DNA of 64,000 nucleotides. Source: Zea mays (lineage: Eukaryota > Streptophyta > Magnoliopsida > Poales > Poaceae). A program made the translations under genes and the position numbers. The notes under the pieces are model-generated. The model was given only the letters and a program-made list of their open reading frames with translations, did no database searches and had not been told where the DNA came from. The DNA lies in assembly GCF_902167145.1 (NCBI RefSeq), contig NC_050098.1:14342501-14406500 (forward strand), in the 5' to 3' direction. Positions 1-11,588 of this stretch are shown here, in pieces; position 1 is the first letter of the stretch; each line of letters starts with the position of its first letter.

Positions 1-154
1 TCTCCGTGTCTCACTTGCTTATTTGCTTGGGATTTGTTTTGCGCCCTCTCTCGCGGACTCGTTTCTTTATTACTAACGCTAACCCGGCTTGTAGTTGTGT
101 TTATATTTGTAAATTTCAGTTTCGCCCTATTCACCCCCCTCTAGGCGACTTTCA
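1..154 (+). repeat. 3' end of the E1 5' LTR
   Basis: This segment matches 8174-8328 of the 3' LTR with a single 1-base length difference in a C-run. It ends in TTTCA directly before the primer-binding site. About 1.15 kb of this LTR should lie left of the window. Confidence 0.95.
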
Positions 155-156
155 AT

Positions 157-168
157 TGGTATCGGAGC
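157..168 (+). other. Primer-binding site (initiator tRNA-Met)
   Basis: TGGTATCGGAGC lies 2 nt after the LTR end. It differs by one base (G for A) from TGGTATCAGAGC, the complement of the plant initiator tRNA-Met 3' end. E2 carries the same variant, so the change was inherited from a family member and did not arise in this copy. Confidence 0.85.
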
Positions 169-202
169 CCGGTGCTTCATTAGAGCCTAACCGCTCGAAG
201 TG

Positions 203-2899
203 ATGTCGGGAGATCACGCCAAGAAGGAGATGGAGACCGGCGAAAAGCCCACTACAAGCCAAGGGAGCACTTCATCGGAAGAGTCCCGCACCAAGAGGAG
301 GGAGAAGAAGAAGATCTCCTCCAACAAAGGGAAGGAGAAGAAATCTTCTTCTCACCACAAAGAGAAGAAGGAAAAATCTTCTTCCCACAAGCCGCATCGG
401 AATGGGGACAAACAAAAGAGGATGAGGAAAGTGGTCTACTACGAGACCGACACTTCATCAACATCGACCTCCGGCTCCGACGCGCCCTCCGTAACTTCTA
501 AACGCCAAGAGCGTAAGAAGTTTAGTAAGATCCCCCTACACTATCCTCGCATTTCTAAACATGCACCTCTACTTTCCGTCCCTTTAGGCAAACCACCAAC
601 TTTTGATGGTGAAGATTATGCTAGGTGGAGTGATTTAATGCGATTTCATCTAACCTCACTCCACAAAAGTATATGGGATGTTGTTGAGTTTGGTGCACAG
701 GTACCATCCGTAGGGGATAAAAATTATGATGAGGATGAGGTGGCCCAAATCGAGCACTTCAACTCTCAAGCGACAACGATACTCCTCGCCTCTTTAAGTA
801 GAGAGGAGTATAACAAAGTGCAAGGGTTGAAGAGCGCCAAGGAGGTTTGGGATGTGCTCAAAACCGCGCACGAAGGAGATGAGCTCACCAAGATCACCAA
901 GCGGGAAACGATCGAGGGGGAGCTCGGTCGGTTTCGGCTTCGCAAAGGGGAGGAGCCACAACACATGTACAACCGGCTCAAGACCTTGGTGAACCAAGTG
1001 CGCAACCTCGGGATCATAAAATGGGATGACCATGAAATGGTTAAGGTTATTCTAAGATCTCTTATTTTCCTTAACCCTACTCAAGTTCAATTAATTCGTG
1101 GTAATCCTAGATATACTAAAATGACCCCCGAGGAAGTAATCGGGCATTTTGTAAGTTTTGAGTGCATGATCGAAGGCTCAAGGAAGATCAACGAGCTTGA
1201 TGATCCATCTACATCCGAGGCTCAACCCGTCGCATTCAAGGCGACGGAAGAAAAGAAGGAGGAGTCTACCCCAAGTCGACAACCAATAGACGCCTCCAAG
1301 CTTGACAATGAGGAAATGGCGCTCGTCATCAAAAGCTTCCGCCAAATCCTCAAGCAAAGGAGAGGGAAAGACTACAAGTCCCGCTCCAAGAAAGTTTGCT
1401 ACAAGTGTGGTAAGCCCGGTCATTTTATTGCTAAATGTCCATTATCAAGTGATAGTGACAGGGGCGACGACAAGAAAGGGAGAAGAAAGGAGAAGAAGAG
1501 GTACTACAAGAAGAAGGGCGGCGATGCTCATGTTTGTCGGGAGTGGGACTCCGACGAAAGCTCAAGCGACTCCTCCGACGACGAGGACGCCGCCAACATC
1601 GCCGTCACCAAGGGACTTCTCTTCCCCAACGTCGGCCACAAGTGTCTCATGGCAAAGGACGGCAAGCGGAAGAAGGTTAAATCTAATTCCTCCACTAAAT
1701 ATGAGTCTTCTAGTGATGATAATGCTAGTGATGAGGAGGATAGTTTGCGTTCCCTTTTTGCCAACCTTAACATAGCTCAAAAGGAGAAATTAAATGAATT
1801 GGTTAGTGCTATTCATGAAAAGGATGACCTCTTGGATTCCCAAGAGGACCTCCTTATTAAGGAAAATAAGAAGCATGTTAAGGTTAAAAAGGCTTATGCT
1901 CTTGAAATTGAGAAATGTGAAAAATTATCTAGTGAGCTAAGCACTTGCCGTGAGATGATTGACAACCTTAGACATGAAAATGCTAGTTTAAATGCTAAGG
2001 TTGATTCACATGTTTGTAATGTTTCAATTCCCAATCCTAGAGAAAATAATGATGATTTGCTTGCTAGGATTGAAGAATTAAACATTTCTCTTGCTAGCCT
2101 TAGAAATGAAAATGAAAACTTGCTTGCTAAGGCTAAAGATTTTGATGTTTGCAATGTTACAATTTCCGACCTTAGAAGTAAAAATGAAATATTGCATGCT
2201 AAGGTTGTGGAACTAAAATCTTGCAAACCCTCTACATCTACCGTTGAGCACACTTCTATTTGCACTAGATGTAGAGATATTAATATTGATGCTATACATG
2301 ATCACATGGCTTTAATTAAACAACAAAATGATCATATAGCTAAATTAGATGCTAAAATTGCCGAGCACAACTTAGAAAATGAGAAATTTAAATTTGCTCG
2401 TAGCATGCTTTATAATGGGAGACGCCCGGGCATTAAGGATGGTATTGGCTTCCAAAGGGGAGACAATGTCAAACTTAGTGCCCCTCCTAAGAGATTGTCC
2501 AATTTTGTTAAGGGCAAGGCTCCCATGCCTCAGGATAACGAGGGTTACATTTTATACCCTGCCGGTTATCCCGAGGACAAAATTAGGAAAATTCATTCTA
2601 GGAAGTCTCACTCTGGTTCTAACCATGCTTTTATGTATAAGAGTGAGACATCTAGCTCTAGGCAACCAACCCGTGCCAAGTTGCCTAAGAAGAAAATTCC
2701 TATTGCATCAAATGAACATAGCATTTCATTTAAGACTTTTGATGCATCTTATGTGTTGACTAACAAATCCGGCAAAGTAGTTGCCAAATATGTTGGGGGC
2801 AAGCACAAGGGGTCAAAGACTTGTGTTTGGGTACCCAAAGTTCTTGTGTCTAATGCCAAAGGACCCAAAACCATTTGGGTACCTAAAGTCAAGAACTAA
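203..2899 (+). CDS. E1 Gag (nucleocapsid polyprotein), intact frame
   Basis: Structural capsid/nucleocapsid protein of a Copia retrotransposon, 898 aa. The ATG at 203 is the natural start; the GTG at 200 is in the same frame but unlikely. The N-terminal ~70 residues are Lys/Ser-rich and low-complexity. A gag core of the kind found in plant Copia elements spans about residues 115-330. A CCHC zinc knuckle starts at Cys399 (C-x2-C-x4-H-x4-C), followed by acidic/serine runs. A long heptad-rich segment around residues 540-760 should form coiled coil; such a long gag tail is typical of Sireviruses. The frame ends with TAA at 2897-2899, and pol follows in another frame. E2 and E3 carry broken copies of the same gene. 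Confidence 0.92.
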   Translation: MSGDHAKKEMETGEKPTTSQGSTSSEESRTKRREKKKISSNKGKEKKSSSHHKEKKEKSSSHKPHRNGDKQKRMRKVVYYETDTSSTSTSGSDAPSVTSKRQERKKFSKIPLHYPRISKHAPLLSVPLGKPPTFDGEDYARWSDLMRFHLTSLHKSIWDVVEFGAQVPSVGDKNYDEDEVAQIEHFNSQATTILLASLSREEYNKVQGLKSAKEVWDVLKTAHEGDELTKITKRETIEGELGRFRLRKGEEPQHMYNRLKTLVNQVRNLGIIKWDDHEMVKVILRSLIFLNPTQVQLIRGNPRYTKMTPEEVIGHFVSFECMIEGSRKINELDDPSTSEAQPVAFKATEEKKEESTPSRQPIDASKLDNEEMALVIKSFRQILKQRRGKDYKSRSKKVCYKCGKPGHFIAKCPLSSDSDRGDDKKGRRKEKKRYYKKKGGDAHVCREWDSDESSSDSSDDEDAANIAVTKGLLFPNVGHKCLMAKDGKRKKVKSNSSTKYESSSDDNASDEEDSLRSLFANLNIAQKEKLNELVSAIHEKDDLLDSQEDLLIKENKKHVKVKKAYALEIEKCEKLSSELSTCREMIDNLRHENASLNAKVDSHVCNVSIPNPRENNDDLLARIEELNISLASLRNENENLLAKAKDFDVCNVTISDLRSKNEILHAKVVELKSCKPSTSTVEHTSICTRCRDINIDAIHDHMALIKQQNDHIAKLDAKIAEHNLENEKFKFARSMLYNGRRPGIKDGIGFQRGDNVKLSAPPKRLSNFVKGKAPMPQDNEGYILYPAGYPEDKIRKIHSRKSHSGSNHAFMYKSETSSSRQPTRAKLPKKKIPIASNEHSISFKTFDASYVLTNKSGKVVAKYVGGKHKGSKTCVWVPKVLVSNAKGPKTIWVPKVKN

Positions 2900-2912
2900 A
2901 CTTGTTTTGTAG

Positions 2913-5900
2913 GTTTATGCATCCGGGGGCTTAAGTTGGATACTCGACAGCGGGTGCACAAACCACATGACAGGGGAGAAAAGGATGTTCTCCTCCTACG
3001 AGAAAAACCAAGATCCCCAAAGAGCGATCACATTCGGGGATGGAAACCAAGGTTTGGTCAAAGGTTTGGGTAAAATTGCTATATCTCCTGACCATTCCAT
3101 TTCCAATGTTTTTCTTGTAGATTCATTAGATTACAACTTGCTTTCTGTTTCCCAATTATGTCAAATGGGCTACAACTGTCTATTTACTGATATAGGTGTC
3201 ACTGTCTTTAGGAGAAGTGATGATTCAATAGCATTTAAGGGAGTGTTAGAGGGTCAGCTATACTTGGTAGATTTTGATAGAGCTGAACTCGACACTTGCT
3301 TAATTGCTAAGACTAACATGGGTTGGCTCTGGCACCGCCGGCTAGCCCATGTTGGGATGAAGAATCTTCATAAGCTTCTAAAGGGAGAACACATTTTAGG
3401 ACTAACCAATGTTCATTTTGAGAAAGCCAGAATTTGTAGCGCATGCCAGGCAGGGAAGCAAGTTGGCTCTCATCATCCGCATAAGAACATAATGACGACC
3501 GACAGACCACTAGAGCTTCTACACATGGATCTATTCGGCCCGATCGCTTACATAAGCATCGGCGGGAGTAAGTACTGTCTAGTTATTGTGGATGATTATT
3601 CTCGCTTCACTTGGGTATTCTTTTTACAGGAAAAATCTCAAACCCAAGAGATCTTAAAGGGATTCTTGAGACGGGCTCAAAATGAGTTCGGCTTAAGGAT
3701 CAAGAAAATAAGAAGCGACAACGGAACGGAGTTCAAGAACTCTCAAATTGAAGGCTTTCTTGAGGAGGAGGGCATCAAGCATGAGTTCTCTTCTCCCTAC
3801 ACTCCACAACAAAATGGTGTAGTGGAGAGGAAGAATAGAACTCTATTGGACATGGCGAGAACCATGCTTGATGAATACAAGACTTCGGATCGGTTTTGGG
3901 CGGAGGCGGTCAACACCGCTTGCTACGCCATCAACCGGTTATATCTACACCGAATCCTCAAGAAGACATCATACGAACTCCTAACCGGTAAAAAGCCCAA
4001 CATTTCATATTTTAGAGTTTTTGGTAGCAAATGCTTTATTCTTGTTAAAAGAGGTAGAAAATCTAAATTTGCTCCTAAAACTGTAGAAGGCTTTTTACTT
4101 GGCTATGACTCAAACACAAGGGCATATAGGGTCTTTAACAAGTCCACTGGACTAGTTGAAGTCTCATGTGACGTTGTGTTTGATGAAACTAACGGCTCTC
4201 AAGTAGAGCAAGTTGATCTTGATGAGATAGGTGAAGAAGAGGCTTCGTGCATCGCGCTAAGGAACATGTCCATTGGGGATGTGTGTCCTAAGGAATCCGA
4301 AGAGCCTCCAAATGCACAAGATCAACCATCCTCCTCCATGCAAGCATCTCCACCAACTCAAAATGAGGATGAAGCTCAAGTTGATGAAGTAGAAGATCAA
4401 GCAAATGAGCCACCTCAAGATGATGGCATTGATCAAGGGGGAGATGCAAATGAGGAAGACAAGGAGGATGAGGAACAAAGACCGCCACACCCAAGAGTCC
4501 ACCAAGCAATCCAACGAGATCACCCCGTCGACACCATCCTCGGCGACATTCATAAGGGGGTAACTACTCGATCTCGTGTTGCACATTTTTGTGAACATTA
4601 CTCGTTTGTTTCCTCTATTGAGCCACACAGGGTAGAGGAAGCACTCCAAGATTCGGATTGGGTGGTGGCAATGCAAGAGGAGCTCAACAACTTCACTAGG
4701 AATGAGGTATGGCATTTAGTCCCACGTCCTAATCAAAATGTTGTAGGAACCAAATGGGCTTCCGCAACAAGCAAGATGAGCATGGTGTGGTGACAAGGAA
4801 CAAAGCTCGACTTGTGGCCAAGGGTTACTCCCAAGTCGAAGGTCTGGATTTCGGTGAAACCTATGCACCCGTAGCTAGGCTTGAATCAATTCGCATTTTA
4901 TTGGCCTATGCTACTTACCATGGCTTTAAGCTTTATTAAATGGACGTGAAAAGTGCTTTCCTCAATGGACCAATCAAGGAAGAGGTCTATGTTGAGCAAC
5001 CTCCCGGCTTTGAAGACAGTGAGTATCCTAACCATGTCTATAAGCTCTCTAAGGCGCTTTATGGGCTTAAGCAAGCCCCAAGAGCATGGTATGAATGCCT
5101 TAGAGATTTTCTTATTGCAAATGGATTCAAAGTCGGTAAAGCCGATCCTACTCTATTCACTAAAACTCTTGAAAATGATTTGTTTGTATGCCAAATTTAC
5201 GTTGATGACATCATATTTGGGTCTACTAACGAATCTACTTGTGAGGAATTTAGTAGGATCATGACACAAAAGTTCGAGATGTCTATGATGGGGGAGTTGA
5301 AATATTTTCTAGGATTTCAAGTAAAGCAACTCCAAGAGGGCACCTTCATCAGCCAAACGAAGTATACACAAGACATTCTCAACAAGTTTGGGATGAAGGA
5401 TGCCAAGCCCATCAAGACACCCATGGGAACTAATGGGCATCTCGACCTCGACACGGGAGGTAAGTCCGTGGATCAAAAGGTATACCGGTCGATGATAGGT
5501 TCATTACTTTATTTATGTGCATCTCGACCGGACATTATGCTTTCCGTATGCATGTGTGCAAGATTCCAAGCCGACCCTAAGGAAGCTCACCTTACGGCCG
5601 TAAAACGAATCTTGAGATATTTGGCTTATACTCCTAAGTTTGGGCTTTGGTATCCTAGGGGATCCACATTTGATTTACTTGGTTATTCCGATGCCGATTG
5701 GGCGGGGTGCAAAATCAATAGGAAGAGCACATCGGGGACTTGCCAGTTCTTGGGAAGATCCTTGGTGTCTTGGGCTTCAAAGAAGCAAAATTCGGTCGCT
5801 CTTTCCACCGCCGAAGCCGAGTATATTGCCGCAGGCCATTGTTGCGCGCAATTACTTTGGATGAGGCAAACCCTGCGGGACTACGGTTACAAATTGACCA

Positions 5901-6154
5901 AAGTCCCCTTGTTATGTGATAATGAGAGTGCAATCAAAATGGCCGACAATCCCGTCGAGCACAGCCGCACTAAACACATAGCCATTCGGTATCACTTTCT
6001 TAGGGATCACCAACAAAAGGGAGATATCGAGATTTCATACATTAATACTAAAGATCAATTAGCCGATATCTTTACCAAGCCTCTTGATGAACAATCTTTT
6101 AACAAACTTAGGCATGAGCTCAATATTCTTGATTCACGCAATTTCTTTTGCTAG
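2913..6154 (+). pseudogene. E1 Pol (protease-integrase-reverse transcriptase-RNase H), frameshift plus stop
   Basis: The pol frame opens after a TAG at 2910-2912, in the +1 frame relative to gag. Domain order is Copia-type. An aspartic protease motif (DSG, 2946-2954) is followed by the HHCC zinc region (GAG-pre-integrase, ~3330-3460). The integrase core comes next with its D, D and E residues (MDLFGP ~3525, SDNGTEF ~3715, VVERKN ~3820). Then come reverse transcriptase with YVDD (~5200) and RNase H (YSDADW ~5690, STAEAEY ~5810). Two breaks are seen against E2. A 1-base deletion near 4760 shifts the frame at the start of RT, and a TAA at 4937-4939 stands where E2 has Gln. The copy cannot make a full polyprotein. 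Confidence 0.92.
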
Positions 6155-7020
6155 ATTGCACACATAGCTCATTTATATACCTTTGATCATATCTCCTTCA
6201 TATGCTATGACTAATGTGTTTTCAAGTCTATTTCAAACCAAGTCATAGGTATATTGAAAGGAAATTGGAGTCTTCGGCGAAGACAAAGGCTTCCACTCCG
6301 TAACTCATCCTTCGCCATCACTCCGCGCTTCTCTCCATCTTTTGGGGGAGAATTCAAAGCAAAAGGACTTTGTCTTTGGGGGAGAAAGTAAAAGCCCAAG
6401 GCAAAAGAACCGGACTTCGTCTTTGGTATAATCTTAACTCATTTATTTATGACCAAAGGGGAAGATAGCACTCCGAGGGCTCTAATGATTCCGTTTTTGG
6501 CGATTCATGCCAAAAAGGGGGAGAAATGAGCCCAAAGCAAAGGACCGCACCACCACCAATTTCAAAAACATAAGTGTTGAATATTTTTCAATTGATATCC
6601 TATTGTGTTCAAAAAGGGGAGAAAGTAGTATTTCAAAAATGATATATCAAAACCCTCTTGAACACTAAGAGGAGGATCCCATTTAGGGGGAGTTTTGTTT
6701 AGTCAAAGGAAAAGCATTTGAAACAGGGGGAGAAAATTTCAAATCTTGAAAATGCTTCTCAAAATCTTATTCGTTTGCTTTTGACTATTTGCAAAAGAAC
6801 TTTGAAAAGAATTTACAAAAGAGTTTGCAAAAACAAAACTCGTGGTGCAAACGTGGTCCAAAATGTTATAAGTAAGAAACAATCCATGCATATCTTATAA
6901 GTATTTATATTGGCTCAATTCCAAGCAACCTTTACACTTACATTATGCAAACTAGGTCAATTATGCACTTCTATATTTGCTTTGGTTTGTGTTGGCATCA
7001 ATCACCAAAAAGGGGGAGAT
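6155..7020 (+). other. E1 3' untranslated region with multiple polypurine tracts
   Basis: No convincing reading frame and no env-like gene. The stretch holds repeated GGGGGAG-type tracts, seen near 6344, 6378, 6517, 6686, 6726 and finally 7013-7018, directly before the LTR. Multiple polypurine tracts in this position are a described Sirevirus trait. The last tract should prime plus-strand synthesis. Confidence 0.85.
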
Positions 7021-7218
7021 TGAAAGGGAATTAGGCTTACACCTAGTTCCTATATAATTTTGGTGGTTGAATTACCCAACACAAATATTTGGACTAACTA
7101 GTTTGCCCAAGTGTATAGATTATACAGGTGTAAAAGGTTCACACTCAGCCAATAAAACGACCAAGTTTTGGATTCAACCAAAGAGCAAGTGGGAACCGAA
7201 GGCCCTCTGGTCTGGGAG

Positions 7219-7707
7219 CACCGGACTGTCCGGTGTACACCGGACAGTGTCCGGTGTACCAGAGGACTCCAACGCAAACTCGCCACCTTCGGGAACTTCC
7301 AGAGGCGACTTCGCTATAATTCACCGGACTGTCCGGTGTACACCGGACAGTGTCCGGTGCGCCAAGGGAGGTCGGCCTCAGGAACTCGCCAGCTTCGGGA
7401 AACTCCAACGGCTAGTCCGCTATAATTCACCGGACTGTCCGGTGTGCACCGGACTGTCCGGTGCGACTCCGGAGCAACGGCTATCTCCGCGCCAACGGCT
7501 CTCTGCCGCGCATTTAATGCGTGCTCTGCGCGCGCAGATGTCAAGCGCGCCCACTCCGGCACACCGGACAAGGAACAGTAGATGTCCGGTGTGCACCGGA
7601 CACCCAGGCGGGCCCACAAGTCAGAAGCTTCAACGGTCAGAATCCAACGGCAGTGATGACGTGGCAGGGGGCACCGGACTGTCCGGTGTGCACCGGACTG
7701 TCCGGTG
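7219..7707 (+). repeat. Array of CACCGGACTGTCCGGTG palindromes in the E1 LTR
   Basis: The near-palindrome CACCGGACTGTCCGGTG occurs at 7219, 7322, 7428, 7447, 7672 and 7691. Variants with an extra GT or a longer spacer lie between them, often as close pairs that could fold back. The array lies upstream of the TATA box. Palindrome clusters in the cis-regulatory part of Sirevirus LTRs have been linked in the literature to siRNA targeting and LTR evolution. Confidence 0.9.
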
Positions 7708-7755
7708 CGCCATCGAGCAGACAGCCTCCCAACGACCACTTTTGGTGGTTGGGGC

Positions 7756-7764
7756 TATAAATAC
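7756..7764 (+). promoter_or_regulatory. TATA box of the E1 LTR promoter
   Basis: TATAAATAC follows the palindrome array, the usual layout for an LTR U3/R boundary. E2 (near 14883, minus strand) and E3 (near 41053, minus strand) keep the same box. Confidence 0.7.
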
Positions 7765-8332
7765 CCCAACCACCCCACCATTCATTGCATCCAAGTTTTC
7801 CACTTCCCAACTACTACAAGAGCTCTAGCATTCAATTCTAGACACACCAAAGAGATCAAATCCTCTCCAAACTCCACACAACGCCATAGTGATTAGAGAG
7901 AGTGATTTGCTTGTGTTCTTTCCAGCTCTTGTGCTTGGATTGCTTTCTTCTTTCTTGATCCTTTCTTTGCAATCAAACTCACTTGTAATTTGAGGCAAGA
8001 GACACCAAACTTGTGGTGGTCCTTGTGGGAACTTTGTGTTCCAAGTGATTGAGAAGAGAAAGCTCACTCGATCCGTGGATCGTTTGAGAGAGGGAAGGGT
8101 TGAAAGAGACCCGGCCTTTGTGGCCTCCTCAACGGGGAGTAGGTTTGCAAGAACCGAACCTCGGTAAAACAAATCTCCGTGTCTCACTTGCTTATTTGCT
8201 TGGGATTTGTTTTGCGCCCTCTCTCGCGGACTCGTTTCTTTATTACTAACGCTAACCCGGCTTGTAGTTGTGTTTATATTTGTAAATTTCAGTTTCGCCC
8301 TATTCACCCCCCCTCTAGGCGACTTTCACAAG

Positions 8333-11300
8333 TCAACAAAAGAAATTCCTAGAATCAAGAATGTTTAGCTCATGCCTAAGTTTGTTAAAACTTTGTTCAT
8401 CAAGAGGCTTGGTAAAGATATCGGCTAATTGATCTTTAGTGTTAATGTAAGAAATCTCGATATCTCCCTTTTGTTGGTAATCCCTTAAAAAGTGATACCG
8501 AATGGCTATGTGCTTAGTGCGGCTATGCTCGACGGGATTATCCGCCATCTTGATTGCACTCTCATTATCGCATAACAAAGGGACTTTGGTCAATTTGTAA
8601 CCGTAGTCCCGCAGGGTTTGTCTCATCCAAAGTAATTGCGCGCAACAATGGCCTGCGGCAATGTACTCGGCTTCGGCGGTGGAAAGAGCGACCGAATTTT
8701 GCTTCTTTGAAGCCCAAGACACCAAGGATCTTCCCAAGAACTGGCAAGTCCCCGATGTGCTCTTCCTATTGATTTTGCACCCCGCCCAATCGGCATCCGA
8801 ATAACCAATCAAATCAAAAGTGGATCCCCTAGGATACCAAAGCCCAAACTTAGGAGTATAAGCTAAATATCTCAAGATTCGTTTCACGGCCGTAAGGTGA
8901 GCTTCCTTAGGGCCGGCTTGGAATCTTGCACACATGCATACGGAAAGCATAATATCCGGTCGAGATGCACATAAATAGAGTAAAGAACCTATCATCGACC
9001 GGTATACCTTTTGGTCCACGGACTTACCTCCCGTGTCGAGGTCGAGATGCCCATTGGTTCCCATGGGTGTCTTGATGGGCTTGGCATCCTTCATCCCAAA
9101 CTTGTTTAGAATGTCTAGAGTATACTTAGTTTGGCTAATGAAGGTGCCCTCTTAGAGTTGCTTGACTTGAAATCCTAGAAAGTACTTCAACTCCCCCATC
9201 ATAGACATCTCGAATTTTTGTGTCATGATCCTACTAAATTCTTCACAAGTAGATTCGTTAGTAGACCCAAATATGATATCATCAACATAAATTTGACATA
9301 CAAACAAATCATTGTCAAGAGTTTTAGTGAATAAATTAGGATCGGCCTTGCCGACTTTGAAGCCATTAGCAATAAGGAAATCTCTAAGGCATTCATACCA
9401 TGCTCTCGGGGCTTGCTTGAGCCCATAAAGCGCCTTAGAGAGCCTATAGACATGGTTAGGGTACTCACTATCTTCAAAGCCGGGAGGTTGCTCAACATAG
9501 ACCTCCTCCTTGATTGGTCCATTGAGGAAGGCACTCTTTACATCCATTTGGTAAAGCTTGAAGCCATGGTAAGTAGCATAGGCCAATAATATACGAATTG
9601 ACTCAAGCCTAGCTACGGGTGCATAGGTTTCACCAAAATCCAAACCTTTGACTTGTGAATACCCCTTGGCCACGAGTCGAGCTTTGTTCCTTGTCACCAC
9701 ACCATGCTCATCTTGCTTGTTGCGGAAGACCCACTTGGTTCCTACAACATTTTGATTAGGACGTGGAACTAAATGCCATACCTCATTCCTAGTGAAGTTG
9801 TTGAGCTCCTCTTGCATTGCCACCACCCAATCCGAATCTTGGAGTGCTTCCTCTACCCTGTGTGGCTCAATAGAGGAAACAAAAGAGTAATGCTCACAAA
9901 AATGTGCAACACGGGATCTAGTAGTTACCCCCTTATGAATGTCGTCGAGGATGGTGTTGACGGGGTGATCTCGTTGAATTGCTTGGTGGACTCTTGGGTG
10001 TGGCGGCCTTTGCTCTTCATCCTCCTTGTCTTGATCATTTTCATCTCCCCCTTGATCTATGTCGTCATCTTGAGGTGGCTCATTTGATTGATCTTCTTCT
10101 TCATCAACTTGAGCCTCATCCTCATTTTGAGTTGGTGGAGATGCTTGCATGGAGGAGGATGGTTGATCTTGTGCTTTTGGAGGCTCTTCGGATTCCTTAG
10201 GACACACATCCCCAATGGACATGTTCCTTAGCGCGATGCACGGAGCCTCTTCAATACCTATCTCATCAAGATCAACTTGCTCTACTTGAGAGCCGTTAGT
10301 CTCATCAAACACAACGTCACAAGAAACTTCAACTTGTCCAGTGGACTTGTTAAAGACTCTATATGCCCTTGTGTTTGAATCATATCCTAGTAAAAAGCCT
10401 TCTACAGTCTTAGGAGCAAATTTAGATTTTCTACCTCTTTTAACAAGAATAAAGCATTTGCTACCAAAGACTCTAAAATATGAAATGTTGGGCTTTTTAC
10501 CGGTTAGGAGTTCATAGGATGTCTTCTTGAGGATTCGGTGCAGATATAACCGGTTGATGGCGTAGCAAGCGGTGTTGACCGCTTCGGCCCAAAACCGATC
10601 CGAAGTCTTGTACTCATCAAGCATGGTCCTTGCCATGTCCAATAGAGTTCGATTCTTCCTCTCCACTACACCATTTTGTTGTGGAGTGTAGGGAGAAGAG
10701 AACTCATGTTTGATGCCCTCCTCCTCAAGGAAGCCTTCAATTTGTGAGTTCTTGAACTCCGTCCCGTTGTCGCTTCTTATTTTCTTGATCCTTAGGGCGA
10801 ACTCATTTTGAGCCCGTCTCAAGAATCCTTTTAAGGTTTCTTGGGTTTGAGATTTTTCCTGCAAAAAGAACACCCAAGTGAAGCGAGAATAATCATCCAC
10901 TATTACAAGACAATACTTACTCCCGCCGATGCTTATGTAAGCAATCGGGCCGAATAGATCCATGTGGAGTAGCTCAAGCGGCCTGTCGGTCGTCATGATG
11001 TTCTTGTGTGGATGATGGGCTCCAACTTGCTTTCCAGCCTGGCATGCGCTACAAACCCTGTCTTTCTCAAAATGAACATTTGTTAGTCCTAAAATGTGTT
11101 CTCCCTTTAGAAGTTTGTGAAGATTCTTCATCCCAACATGGGCTAGTCGGCGGTGCCAGAGCCAACCCATGTTAGTCTTAGCAATTAAGCAAGTGTCGAG
11201 TTCAGCTCTATCAAAATCTACCAAGTATAGCTGACCCTCTAACACTCCCTTAAATGCTATTGAATCATCACTTCTTCTAAAGACAGTGACACCTATATCA

Positions 11301-11575
11301 GTGAAAAGACAGTTGTAGCCCATTTTGCATAATTGAGATACAGAAAGCAAATTGTAATCTAAAGAATCTACAAGAAAAACATTGGAAATAGAATGGTCAG
11401 GAGATATGGCTATTTTACCAAGACCTTTGACCAAACCTTGATTTCCATCCCCGAATGTGATAGCTCGTTGGGGATCTTGGTTTTTCTCGTAGGAGAAGAA
11501 CATCTTCTTCTCCCCTGTCATGTGGTTTGTGCACCCGCTGTCGATGATCCAACTTGAGCCTCCGGATGCATAAAC
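8333..11575 (-). pseudogene. E2 Pol with one internal stop
   Basis: The frame opens after a TAG at 11576-11578 and runs through protease, HHCC zinc region, integrase core, reverse transcriptase and RNase H, in the same order as E1. It is broken once, near 9152, where TAA replaces the Gln codon kept in E1, between the reverse transcriptase and RNase H parts. The rest continues in the same frame to its own TGA at 8335-8333. The single lesson of comparison with E1 is that the two copies decayed independently: E1's frameshift and stop are absent here. Confidence 0.9.
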
Positions 11576-11588
11576 CTACAAAACAGAT

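Larger units (their letters stand above)
1..8328 (+). mobile_element. E1: Sirevirus-type Copia LTR retrotransposon (Ji/Opie-like), 5' LTR cut by window start
   Basis: The order is LTR end (1-154), primer-binding site, gag, pol, a 3' region with polypurine tracts, then a full 3' LTR (7021-8328). Both LTRs end in CTTTCA, and the 3' LTR begins TGAAAGGG after a purine tract. The 154 bases of 5' LTR in view match the end of the 3' LTR except for one C in a C-run, so the insertion is young. A long gag with a coiled-coil tail, several polypurine tracts and the CCGGACTGTCCGG palindromes in the LTR are features known for maize Sireviruses. The right flank is CAAGT, the expected 5-bp target duplication; its partner lies left of the window. 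The family name Ji or Opie is recalled, not verified. Confidence 0.93.
7021..8328 (+). repeat. E1 3' LTR (1308 bp)
   Basis: It begins TGAAAGGGAATTAG right after AAAAAGGGGGAGAT and ends CGACTTTCA, so its termini are the inverted hexamers TGAAAG/CTTTCA. The same LTR type recurs on the opposite strand at 14319-15628 (E2) and 40488-41717 (E3). It holds a palindrome array and a TATA box, described separately. Confidence 0.95.

Noticed and set aside
6155..7020. Envelope-like gene in E1
   Set aside because: Only a 60-codon lysine-rich frame is present, with no signal peptide or membrane segment; the region is polypurine tracts.
7219..7707. Clustered palindromes as transcription terminators or CRISPR repeats
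   Set aside because: They lie in the U3 part of a plant LTR and recur in the other LTRs of the family.
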